Source: Heloderma charlesbogerti (taxonomy: Eukaryota > Chordata > Lepidosauria > Squamata > Helodermatidae). From it: a stretch of DNA of 64,000 nt. The DNA lies in assembly GCA_026122225.1 (NCBI GenBank), contig JANEZZ010001897.1, positions 372,001-436,000 on the forward strand. The letters are read 5' to 3'. The notes under the pieces were generated by a model. The model did not search any database. It saw nothing but the letters and a program-made list of their open reading frames with translations, and was not told the DNA's origin. How positions within the stretch are numbered: position 1 is the stretch's first letter; each line of letters opens with the position of its first letter. Of the stretch, positions 27,101-39,774 are shown one piece after another. A program made the translations under genes and the position numbers.

Positions 27101-30100
27101 TCTCTCTCCCCTGACTATTTTAAAGAAAATCAACAGCCCTCTGACACTACAAGAGAAGACTGCAGTGGACACAGAAATGCAGCATGAAGTATATGACCGC
27201 TGTCCACATAACCCATAAATAACTATTTACATGGCGATTTTAAGGTTTGTTTTTTTCTAAGCTGCAGTAGAGAATGAAAAAAAAATCATGCAACACATCT
27301 CTGTAACACTACAATCCCAAATAGTACATAATAATTAGTTCATATAAAAGTAGATTGAAAAAAAGCTACAAAGGGAGTGGTTGTGGTATGTCCTAGGAAG
27401 GTTTTTAATGACAGTCATTTGGGATTTCTAATTTTAAGGTAGCAAACGAAAGTATAAGCAGAAGATTTTACCTCACACAAGTCATAACTCTGTGACAGAC
27501 AGATACCACTTCTACATCTGGATGCAAGCTGGTACCACAACTAGTTTTCTTGTCTATGGAAAGACAGTAGGATCAATCACAAATAATTCTGTAGATAATA
27601 GTTTTGCTAATCCCAGAGGATTATCAGACTTCATTCCGTGGATAAAGGTGAACATTACATTCCTCTAAGCTTGCTCCTAGAAGCATCTATTCACTCAAGT
27701 AGATGCATTTGCAGGCCAATGTTCCCACCTGCTAATCTGGGCAAGCATACTGGAGGAGCTTCTAAGCAAGCCTAGTCATAAGGAGGAGGACTCCAGCATG
27801 CCATAAGCCCTCATCTTCGCAAGCAGATGTAACTGGCAACGAATGGCTGAAGTCTGCTATATGAAGCAAGAGGCTTGAGTTGTCCCTGACAGCAACTGGC
27901 TTGCAAGGAAAGCTGCAGCATTCTGTAGCCTTTTTACATCAGCAGATCTACTTACAGGTAGCCACACATGTACAAAAAACAGAAACATACTGGGGCATGG
28001 AAGAGCAACCTGGGAAAGCTAGGCCCACAGTGTTAAGGCATGCATTAGAAAGGCAGGGTATTTATATTTTCATATAAATATTTAAAAACTAGTGCAGACT
28101 CAATCTAAAACTAGTGAGTTGAATCCAAAGGAAGTTAGTCACACTTTATTTCCATTGAAATCAACGGAACAAGTTAGTCATGACTAATTTAAGTCCCACT
28201 GGTTTCATTGGGACCAAGGCATGACTAACTTCCTCTGAATCTGACCCAGTATTTTTGCTGTTCATTTTATGTTGTATAAAATGGCTCGAGTACTCCATAA
28301 GAAATGAAAAATATGAACACTACAGATGAAGTTATAACCACTATTTGAGAGGAACAAAAAAGAGAGGAAGATCAAATATTTTTACTCTGTTAGAATCATA
28401 GAATAGTATAGTAGGGTTGGAAGGGGCCTACAAGGCCATCGAGTCCAACCCCCTGCTCAATGCAGGAATCCAAGTCAGAGCATCCCTGACAAATGGCTGT
28501 CCAGCCTCGTCTTGAAGGCCTCCAGTGTGGGAGAGCCTACCACCTCCCCAGGTAATTGGTTCCATTGCCGTATTGCTCTGACACTCAGGAAGTTTTTCCT
28601 GATGTTCAGCCGGAATCTGGCTTCCTGTAACTTGAGCCCATTATTCCGTGTCCTGCACTCTGGGATGATCAAGAAGAGATCCTGGCCTTCTTCTCTGTGA
28701 CAACCTTTCAAGTACTTGAAGAGTGCTATCATATCTCCCCTCAGTTTTCTCTTCTCAAGGCTAAACATGCCCAGTTCTTTCAGTCTCTCTTCATAGGGCT
28801 TTGTTTCCAGTCCCCTGATCATCTTTGTTGCCCTCCTTTGAACCCTCTCCAGCTTGTCTGCATCCTTCTTAAAGTGTGGTGCCCAGAACTGGACACAGTA
28901 CTCCAGATGAGGCCTAACCAGTGCTGAGTAGAGGGGAACTAATACTTCCCGGGATTTGGAAGCGATGCTTCTATGAATGCAGCCCAAAATAGCATTTGCC
29001 TCTTTTGCAGCCACATCACATTGTTGGCTCATATTCAGCTTGTGATCGACAACAATTCCAAGATCCTTCTCGCTCGTAGTGTGGTTGAGCCACGTATCCC
29101 CCATCTTGTAACGGTGCATTTGGTTTCTTTTTCCTAGGTGCAGAACTTGGCATTTGTCCCTATTAAATGCCATTCTGTTGTTTTCTGCCCAGCACTCCAG
29201 TCTATCCAGATCACTTTGAATTTTGTTTCTGTCTTCCAAAGTATTAGCTATCCCTCCCAATTTTGTGTCATCTGCAAATTTGATCAGCATTCCCTGCACC
29301 TCCTCCTCCAAGTCATTAATAAAAATGTTGAAGAGCACTGGGCCCAGGACTGAGCCCTGCGGTACCCCACTCGTTACCTCTCCCCAGCTTGAGAAGGTCC
29401 CATTGATAAGCACTCTTTGAGTCCGATTCTGTAGCCAACTGTGGATCCACTGGATCGTTGTTTCATCTAGCCCACTTCGAGCTAGTTTGCTCATCAGGAT
29501 ATCATGCGGCACTTTGTCGAAAGCTTTGCTGAAGTCGAGGTATATGATGTCTACAGCATTCTCACGGTCTACAAGGGAGGTGACTTGATCAAAAAATGAA
29601 ATCAGATTTGTCTGGCAGGACTTGTTTTTGACAAATCCATGTTGGCTTCGAGTAATCACGGCATTGTTGTCAAGGTGCTTCCAGATGGATTGCTTTATGA
29701 TCTGCTCCAGAATTTTCCCAGGGATTGATGTCAGACTGACTGGTCTGTAGTTCCCAGGCTCCTCCTTTTTACCCTTTTTGAAGATAGGGACAACGTTAGC
29801 CCTCCTCCAGTCATCTGGCACTTCCCCCGTCCTCCATGATTTCTCAAAGAGAATAGACAGCGGTTCTGAGAGTTCTTCTGCCAGTTCCTTTATGACTCTA
29901 GGATGCAGTTCATCTGGCCCTGGAGATTTGAACTCATTCAAAGTAATGAGGTGTTCCTTGACCATATGCCTGTCGATCTCAAGCTGCAATCCTGCCCCTT
30001 CAGCCTGTACTTCGCTTTTGCCAGGGGGGTCATAGACCCTCTTTTGGGAGAAGACTGAGCCAAAGTAGGAATTGAGCACCTCTGCCTTTTCTTTGTCATC

Positions 30101-33100
30101 TGTTATCATTTTGCCATCCTTATTTAATAGCTGAACAACCATTTCTTTCCTCTGCCTTTTACTATGCACGTAGCTGAAGAAAGCCTTTTTGTTGTTTTTA
30201 GCATCCCTCGCTAACCTCACCTCGTTCTCCGCTTTAGCCTTCCTGACGCCATCCCTGCAATTCTGTGCTACCTGCCTGTACTCTTCCTTTGTTGCTTGGC
30301 CTTCTTTCCACTTCCTATATGTATCCTTTTTTGTTTTCAGGTCATCCCTAAGCTTTTTGTGAAGCCACATTGGCTTCTTCTGTTGTCTTCCACCTTTTCT
30401 TCTTGTTGGAATTGTTTGTGATTGTGCCTTAAGAATTTCCTTTTTTAAAAGTTCCCACCCATCTTGGACTCCTTTTCTCGCTAGCATTGCTTGCCATGGG
30501 ACCTTACTGATCATTGTTCTGAGTTTATTAAAATCAGCTTTCCTAAAATCCAGGGTACGCGTTTGACTACACTCAGCTTTTGCTTCCCTTAGAACCAAGA
30601 ACTCAAGTACAACATGGTCGCTTTCCCCCAGAGTTCCTGTAACTGCTACTTTATCCACTAAGTCATCTCTGTTGGTTAGGGTCAAGTCAAGGATAGCCGA
30701 TCCTCTAGTTCCTTCCTCTACTTTCTGTAGGAGGAAGTTATCCGCCACACAAGTCAGGAATTTCCTGGAGGGGCCATGTTTTGCAGAATTTGTCTCCCAA
30801 CAAATATCGGGGAAATTGAAGTCCCCCATTACTACTACATCATGCTTCCTTAAAACATTGGCTATTTGCTTTTCAAAAGTTTCATCCTTGTCTTCTCCTT
30901 GATTGGGTGGCCGGTAGTAGACTCCGACCACCAGGTTCCTTTTATTCTTTGCTCCATTTATTTCAACCCAGATGCTCTCGATGGGGCTACCAAGCTCCTC
31001 CTCCTGTATTTCTCTGCAGAGATATGTATTTTTCACATACAGTGCAACCCCACCTCCCTTTCTGTTCCTCCTGTTCTTTTTGAACAAGTTATATCCTTCA
31101 ACTGCTGTATTCCAGTCATGAGAGTCATCCCACCAAGTCTCAGTTATACCTATCAAGTCATAATTTCCCTCCTGTATTAAGAGTTCAAGTTCGTTCTGTT
31201 TGTTTCCCATACTCTGGGCATTAGTATATAGACATCGAAGACCATGTGCTTCATAGTCTGGCTTTCTTCCTACATGTGTCTGAAGACTATTACTGGACGC
31301 TATCAGAGCTGTTCTCTCCATTGCAGTGCATGCGCCTATGTCCATCGTTACCCCCAACATTACATCTCCCTTCCCTGTAGGATTCAGTTTAAAGCCCTCC
31401 TGATGAAGTTCTTCATTCTGTGGCCAAACACATTCTTCCCAGCCTTTGTGAGGTGCAACCCATCCCTAGCCAACAGCCCATCTTCCAGGAAGTATAGCCC
31501 GTGGTCCCAGAATCCAAATCTCTCTTGTCGGCACCACCTTCGTAGCCAGTCATTCACCTGGAGTATTTTTCGTTCCCTTTCTATCCCTCTTCTAACTACT
31601 GGAAGGATGGATGAGAAAACTATCTGGGCCCCAAAGTTCTTGAGTTTCCTTCCCAAAGCTTCAAAGTCTGACGTGATCTCTTCGTAGCTCCGCTTGGCGG
31701 TATCATTTGTTCCCACATGGATGAGAAGAAAGGGATACCTGTCAGTGGGCTTTATGAGTGCAGGCAACCTTTCAGTCACGTCTCTAATCTGTCCTCCCGG
31801 GAGACAACATACCTGGCGAGTAATTGTTGTGTCAATATAGCTAAGCGAAATGAGATAGTTTGGTAGAAGCACTAGATTTGGAATAGAGTTATAGTATGCA
31901 TCACTTACCCAAATCAAATCTCTGCATCCCAGAGGTAGGTTCCATCTGCTTGTCAGCCAAAGTACCAGAAGCATTTGAAAAAATATTGAAGAAAGCATTT
32001 TTGTTTGCATAAGTTTTATTCCAGTCATGTTAAATGTACAAAACATACTGTTCCTCTAATTCTCCTGTTGCAATATTCTGAATTAGAACAAACAGGCTAC
32101 ATAAATTACTGCCTTCTACTCACTCAATTCTACGCCATTCTCTGTCAAATCCATTCTGCCATTTTATGTCACCCATGATCAGGGCACAACATTTCGGCCT
32201 GCCTGCACAAATCATTACACAAATGTGATTTTGGATACATAGCCATCAGGCTCAGGTGAGTAAGGCTGCACCTTTTCTATTTATTGAGTTGGTATGATTA
32301 TAGAGAGATTATTTTATTAAACTTGCAATAAGTTGCTTAAGCCTATGTGTTTTACTGATAGGATGGATTAGTTTTATTGACTTTCACAACCAGCTATATC
32401 AAAATACTGATCTCGGAGTAGATGTACCATTTTTTTAAAGCACAGTAACAGGTGTTTACTGCAAAATAATTCCAATATTTGGAGTTTATTAGCAACATTT
32501 ATATTCACTCACACCAGAACTTTTCAAGAACTCAAGGAGTGCAAAATTTGGGAGGTTTTGTAATTTTGTGTCTTAAGACGTTTTAATTGGACTATAAAGA
32601 TCGGATTTCCAGAGACCCCTGTCATCTGGGCCTGAAGAAACTTCCTAGAGAAGGGAACACTTTCACTCAAAGTAAGAACTAGTGTAACATCATCACAGGC
32701 ACAACCTGTGTCCCTACAAGTTCAAGGATGTGCATGTATATGTAATCTCATTAACAGTGCCATTAATAAAGCACTATCCTCCACAGGCCCCTCTAGTTGA
32801 CCGCTCTCCAGAAAGATAACAGAGCTGCTTTACTTCAGGACACACACCAGCCCATCCCTCAGTTGTCACTTAAAAGATCCAAGATAGCACTGCACCACAT
32901 ATGGGAGTAGGAAATTTCCTCCTCTGCTTAACACTGAACAACTAATGCTTCTTTTCTCCCTGTCCAGTACTGCCTGGTCACTTCTCATGGCCTTCCATTT
33001 ACCTATACTCCCTCTTAAGGACCTGCAGAAAGAGCTTTCGCTTAGCCTGGGTCTACTTCTTCTTTAGGGGACTGTGGGGTGCAGTGGAGAATGAGAGAGA

Positions 33101-36100
33101 GTGAGAAAAGAGAGGAGAGGAGAGGACAACTGTGCAGGGAAAGGGACCTGTGAAGTAAGGCACAAGAGGAAAGCCTACCCTTAAGAATCCTTTCCACTCA
33201 AGTGTATTTAATGGTGTTGCCATTCGAGAGAAAACAAGACAGCAGTCCTACAGATATAATGTGATTTGAATGTGCACATCAAGTTTCTAAATCTCTTCTC
33301 AAAATGCAAACAAACCTTATCTGTAACTTCTGCATGCTGATTTCCAGCCTGAAGATATCTGGCACTCAACTGGGATGGTAGTTTAATTAGACTGGCAATC
33401 CCCTGAGTCAACGTACCAAAAATACCTAGAAAAAGGTAAACATATTAAGATAACATTCCATTTAGCTGGGAAATTTGGCATTCAGACAAAGGGATGACCA
33501 ACATCCTGAATCTGATGCAGGACAAAACAGCATCATAGTCATAAGGAAAATATACCTTCTTGTGGTGGCTCCCTTCTGGGCCAAGGTCATTTTGCATATC
33601 AGTTTTGTTCTAGAAACAGCCCAGAACTTTACTGACATTCAAGTAATTTTGAATTACACCCCTGTGTTATGGGACCTGTCTAATGGACAATGTAAATGGA
33701 CCCTGAAAACTCTTACGGTAGTGAAAAGAGCCCCAACGCTGGAAGGACAGATCTCCTTTGACAAGAGTGCAATAAACAGAGGACCTTAATGCTTCCTCTA
33801 CACTTGATCATGCAACATACTACAGACAAGAGCTCTGTTACCTATGTATCTGGACTGCACATACTGACATGTATCCTTAGAGAGCTTGCCTCTTCCAGAA
33901 TTGGGTTTAATCCATTTTGTTTGTCTGTTTAATATATACAGTATTACTGTAACAGCATTATTGTTTGTTACTTAGTAATTGTTACACTCTGTATTTTAAT
34001 CCCCTTCCTTTCCCAGTTTGTATTGGCTGTTATGAGAAAAAAAAAACCTAAAAATTCAATTAAAGTATAAATGTATGTATAAATAAATGAAAAAGACAGC
34101 AAAGCACCCTTCACATGTACTAACACTAAAAGATGACAGATTGTAGGCTCAACAGGCACCGGAGAACACTGTCAAATAATACAATATCTATATTTATGGA
34201 AACAGGTTATCTTGCACTCCTTTTGCTCTAAACCTCACATGAATTGGAGAGGAAGTAGCACAAGTAAGAAGGTGCTTGTAAGTGTATATTGCAAGAACCA
34301 AGTCTTGAAGGTCTAGAGCACTTTTTATTTTTTATAAGCAGAGGCATTCAGAATCAAAGCTTCCAAGGCTACTCTGGCTCAGTGATTCAAGAGTAGTATT
34401 GATTTGGCTTACCAAGCATCAGGCCAGGGAGTTCCTAGGCAGATTACTAGCTGTTCGATAGAGCTTCTAGCGCCACAGCAACTTTCTGAGATCGTTCTCC
34501 CATAGAAGGTATTTATAGAACAGCAAACCGGGTAAATTCTCATAAATTTATTACAAAATTGAATCTTGGACAAAGTGGCTTAGTGCCACAGTTCTTCAGA
34601 AGGTTTTGGATCAGAAGAATCTTGCATGTTTCAGAACTCGGTTGGCTTTCCCTAGGGCTACAGCTTTGTTAAGTCCCTTTCCTAGGATGTCCCCCTGCTC
34701 CCTTTCTCTGGATAGGAGATTCTGCCTTACCTCGTAAACCTCCTTTCTGGGTATGAACAGAGGGGCATTCCAACCCAACCCTTCCAATTCGAGGTTTTCT
34801 GGATAGGTACCTTACTCTTTTGCACTGTTCTACATTGTTCTGTCTGTTATCTAATTAAAGCTACTGTTTACATCCTTGCTGTTCTAGGATAGTGATAGTG
34901 TTCCAAGGATAATGAGCCCCCTCCAGAGGTATGATAGGAATCTCCCTGCTTTAAGTTTACAGACAATATTTGAATAAATTTGCCTCATGTTCTGGTCAAA
35001 GTGAATTTACAGGGACTGGCCTCCCATGTTTGCATAATTGCGGGGGGGGGGGGTACTTGCAATAAACAGAGGCCCTCCATTATTGGTAGGCTTTAGATGC
35101 TAATGAATGAGTTATGGCCACCCACCATAAAGAAAGATGTGAAATCTCTGTGGGATGGCAGAGGAAGAGATGCATTTGAAGATCTATGTAGTGACACTGC
35201 AATGATAACAGACAGCTCTAAAAAACAAAGCTGTCTATCAAGACATACAGCCAACTATTCCCAAGCCAAAACACTTAAAATACATGAGAAGTGATTCAGC
35301 AGGCATTACCAAGTTTTTGCCTTTTTGCTTGCTCCTGATCAGGGTCTTCTACATGTGATTGAGTACTGTGAAGACAAAAGGTTAAATCTGTTTAAGAAAC
35401 AATTTGACATAATAAAAGGAGGGCATCCGCTCTTCCCAGACTTGAAGTACCTGTTTACAAGAGCACCATCTTATTAGCTTCTGCCAAGATAACTTTATTG
35501 TTGATCAAATAGTTGGTGCATATATCTACAAACTAGGAAGTTTTCCCTATGATAGCACTATACATAAATAAATGGGATACTGCATGATCTGTGACATTCC
35601 CATATCAATTCATTAGTATACTGTGGCAAAACAACTAAACATATGTTGAAGTCAAGCAGTAGCAAATAATCACAGCTACATTTCTAACAGCAATCATGGC
35701 ATAATGGAGTCTACCTAGAATCCATGTCTGCCTTTCCCCACCCCTATTAAAATAGTTAGATGTCAAGTACTATTAGCAAGGATATATATGCAGCATGAAT
35801 TATTTCTAAGTACACTTAATTAAAAGATGCAGATGTTTCAGAGAGATGTTAGGGTCCCCTAAATTTTCAAGGAGTGGCAGCTATTCATCTAGTCTGCCAA
35901 CTAGCAGGAAAAACTTTTAGATAGAAATAACTGAAACACTATTTAGCCTTAGGGGTGACATTACTGTCACTGTGCAAAAATCTCTCCCAACATAAAGCCA
36001 TACCAGACAATAGTTAGACCTCATTGCCACCATTTTGTCTTTACTGCTGGGTGGCAGAGGAGAGCAGAACCATACTGGACCTTGAGTTCCAATACTGGTC

Positions 36101-39100
36101 CCCCACCCCCTTGCAACTGCTGTGGAAAAAACCACACCAGCTATTTCCCAAAGTCACAAAAGCAGCCTCAAAAGGAGGGAAAAGGGGGTATTCCAGTGGG
36201 CAGGGAGGAGAGAGGCCAGTATATGAGAAATTCTATGGCCTCTCCAGCCCTGGCCCAACCCACACAGTGCACCCTCTCAGGATAGGCTTAAAGGCTCATC
36301 TTGAGAAAAAAAAAATGTTAAAAGGAAGACAGAGAGGCAAAAATCGCCTCTGTCACTCCGCCCACCCTACTGGCAGCAGCCCAGCAGGGCACTGGATATT
36401 TAAGTTCTAAGAGTCTCTTGAATTATCTTGTTTGAGCAGCTCAGTGATATTTTCTCAACTAGATACTGTAGTATTTTAAAGTTTATATTAGTTTGTTATT
36501 TTATGGCTCCCTATTGATTATTAGACAACTTAAGTTTTTTTTATATAAAAGCAGGGTGCAAGTTTAATAAATAAACCTTCCTGATACGTACGTAGGACTG
36601 GGCCCTGTCCTTTTCATACCCACTTCTCCAATCTGTATGGAGGCCAGTTGGCTTGGGGCATATAACAAAGCTGGAAAAAAAGTCACATTTTCATTTGTTA
36701 ATTGCAGAGAGCTAGATGCTATATGCCTGCAGAAGTTATCCATGACTGCATTACATCCAAAGAGGGGCAATTTTTTTTGCCTTACCTGGTGAACGTACTG
36801 TCTGGGTATGAGTGATGGGCCTTTCTAAACCACTTTCCAATTTGGGGTTACTGCATAGGTACATACCCAGATGTTCTCAAATAATGCCCTATGGTCCGAG
36901 GTTTTTTCTATGTTTGCACACTATAATACAGGGATAGGCAACCTTTTTGGGCCATGGGCAAATTTGATAATTTGAGAAACTGTCCTAGGCACCACCACAA
37001 AATAGCTCCCATAGGAGGCATGGCAAAGGACAAGTAATCTTCCTAAAAGAATGAGTAACAAGGCAGAGGTGAGGTCTGACCTCCAACACACTAAACAACT
37101 CATTTGAACCCGCAGTTGTCAGCACCAATGGAAGCCTATTTCATAGCAATCCCAGAAGCCAGTAAGAAAATCTGTTAACCCTTTTTTAAAGGAAGTGAGA
37201 GTGGGGCACCTTGGCAGGCACCATGTTGTCTACCCCTGGTATAGTTGTACCACCTTGAGCGCTTCATGACATTGCTTAACTAAGCAACTCTGGATTTTTA
37301 AAGAGAAAAATGCACCATCAACAGAAATTTTAGGTTTCATTTTAAAAATTCATATATTTTAATGTCTTGTTTTCAGAAAAAATAATTAAACAAAGACAAA
37401 AAGGAAATACATAATTCAGACTTGTTTCCTTCGCCCTGACCCCAAGAACACTGTTGCAATGTGCTCTTCCCTAGAGTGTCAGAGAGAGTCTGACTAGTAG
37501 AAAGCAAATTTCAGTGACAAGAACAAAGTAGGTATAGGCCTTGCTATTAATTCTAGATAAGCCCAGCAAAAACAGACTCTAGAATACCTTGATAAGATTT
37601 TGACTCGACTTGGTCCTCCTGAAGGAAAAGTAAAGAACATACTCCCACACTCCTGTAGTGCTCACACTTAGGTCACGATTGGCCTCCTTCATATAAGATA
37701 TTGTTTTCTACTGCAATTCTGTATTCATAAAATTACAAAAGTGCTTAAGAATGAAGAAAGTTTCATATACATCTGATGAATGCACCTTTGTATGTATATA
37801 CTAAGAAACTATTTTTAGAGCAATATCTCAGTTAAGGTAATTAAGGATGCAATCCTATGCATGTTTAGATAGAGAAAAGGCCTACAACTCCCAGCATTCC
37901 CCAGCTGGCTGGGGAATGCTGGGAGTTGTAGGCCTTTTCTCTATCTAAACATGCATAGGATTGCATCCTAAGGGTAAATTTGTTTCGTCATTAAGCATAA
38001 CCTAAACCTAGCCCTGAATAGTAATTAGCTGCTGTGCTTCCAAAATAAGGACAGTTGTCACAGTTGCACCCTAGTGAAGAGCATGATAAGTTTATAACAT
38101 TGCCCTTACTCTGCTACAGTGTACTGCAAGCCAGGCTGCATTACACAAGGCAACCCAAGTCTTTCCTATCTTCTCGCTGAACTCTTTGGGACGAACTGTG
38201 TAACCATTGTACAGATTCTTGGTTTTTCCAGATGTAGTATTCAATAAAACTGGGATTTGGCTGAATCACATGTACAGGAGATGGAAGTGTCATTAAAGGT
38301 AACTATGGGAACCAACACTAACCAAAGATATCTTTATTCACAGCTTTTGGGAGAGGGGTGCGGCGGGGTGCAGGGAGGAAGAAGATCATACACTTTTATC
38401 TCATGTAAATGAATGCCTTATTACACCAGTGGTTCCAATTCAAGCATTCCAACACACATGATGTAGTGTGGCAGCTGCAAAGCCAGATGTCACTTCCTGT
38501 GTACTGATCAGGTTTTGACACAAATCCAAAAGAGTCTTCTTTATTCCACATCTCTCTAAAATGTGAAGGCCTGGAAAAATACAGATTTTTTTTCTGGGCC
38601 TTCCCATCTATATCTGCTGCTACATTACCATAAAAACACAGAGTAAGACACCACCACATGGTGCTTCTTTCTCAATTGAATGCATTCATGCAGCACATAC
38701 ATTCTCCACAGTCCACACAAAGAAAGCCTTCAACCCACACTGCCCCTCTGTGCATACATACAGCTGAAATGGGCAACTACATGATCAGCACAAACCGTGT
38801 AATCCAAATAAGTAATCTAAATAGGTAATCCGAATAGCTAGCTTCCTGCTGACAGCACAGGAGTGCCCTCACAAAAAGGTTGATACAAGTGACATCATCA
38901 AATATGCATTACCCCACTAAGCAAGTTACTGTCATCTTACCACACACTATGCTTCCAGATGCACTGAAGAGAAATATAGACTAGATCTAAGTAAATGCGT
39001 CTCGTCTTCCCCTTTCCCCACTTACAGTACTGATATGTCAATTTGTGCAGCTCAATCCTAGGCATATTTACTTGAACATGTCCCACAATATTCAATGGGG

Positions 39101-39729
39101 ACTTACCCTCAAGTAAGTGTGCAAAGTTCCACTGCTTTAACATACAAATGGCTTTATTCTGTTTTTCATCACAGTAGCATGGTAGGTTACTCTCATTCCC
39201 ATTTTAATTGCTTCGTTTAACAAGTGTGTAACATGCACTTGTAAATACATGTGCAAATACTTAAGAAAAAGCAATCAGCAGTAAAGGTATGAAGACTATT
39301 TTATTTCAGCAACAGGCCCAACACACTTTCTTCTTCATCAGGGAAATCCCAGCATACAGATAATGAATTACCTACTTAAGGCCACATAGATTCTACCTGA
39401 CCCAAGCTGCCAATAGGCTCAATCCACACACACCGCATTTTTTCAGTTGAAGCAAGTCTCTCAAGTACAGAAGGAGAAATGACATGCTGTGCGGGAAATG
39501 AAGAGAACACCAAGGAGGTTGAACAGGAGAGGGAGATGTTGCTAGGGACTTTAAAAAGTCAGGGTCAGGGCACAAATGTGCATATGATAACTTGTATTAT
39601 AGATGCAAATGTAGGCTGATATTCAGAGAGAAAAACAAACCATGGCTCTTTCAGTCACGGCTTACTCTGAGCTATGGAATGACTTCCCTCTTACTCACTC
39701 TCCCTCCTCTCTCCTGCCCTGCCCTGCCC

Positions 39730-39774
<45 letters not shown>

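Larger units (their letters stand above)
28388..31822 (-). mobile_element. CR1 LINE with intact ORF2, 5'-truncated in ORF1
   Basis: On the minus strand: the end of ORF1 (31818-31384), a short gap, ORF2 (31360-28475), a short 3' UTR and a terminal ATTCTATGATTCTAACAG at about 28388. The 5' junction is where CR1-like coding (RQVCCLPGG) replaces unrelated sequence. It lies in SENP2 intron 4, sense to the gene, about 90 bp downstream of exon 4. Confidence 0.92.
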
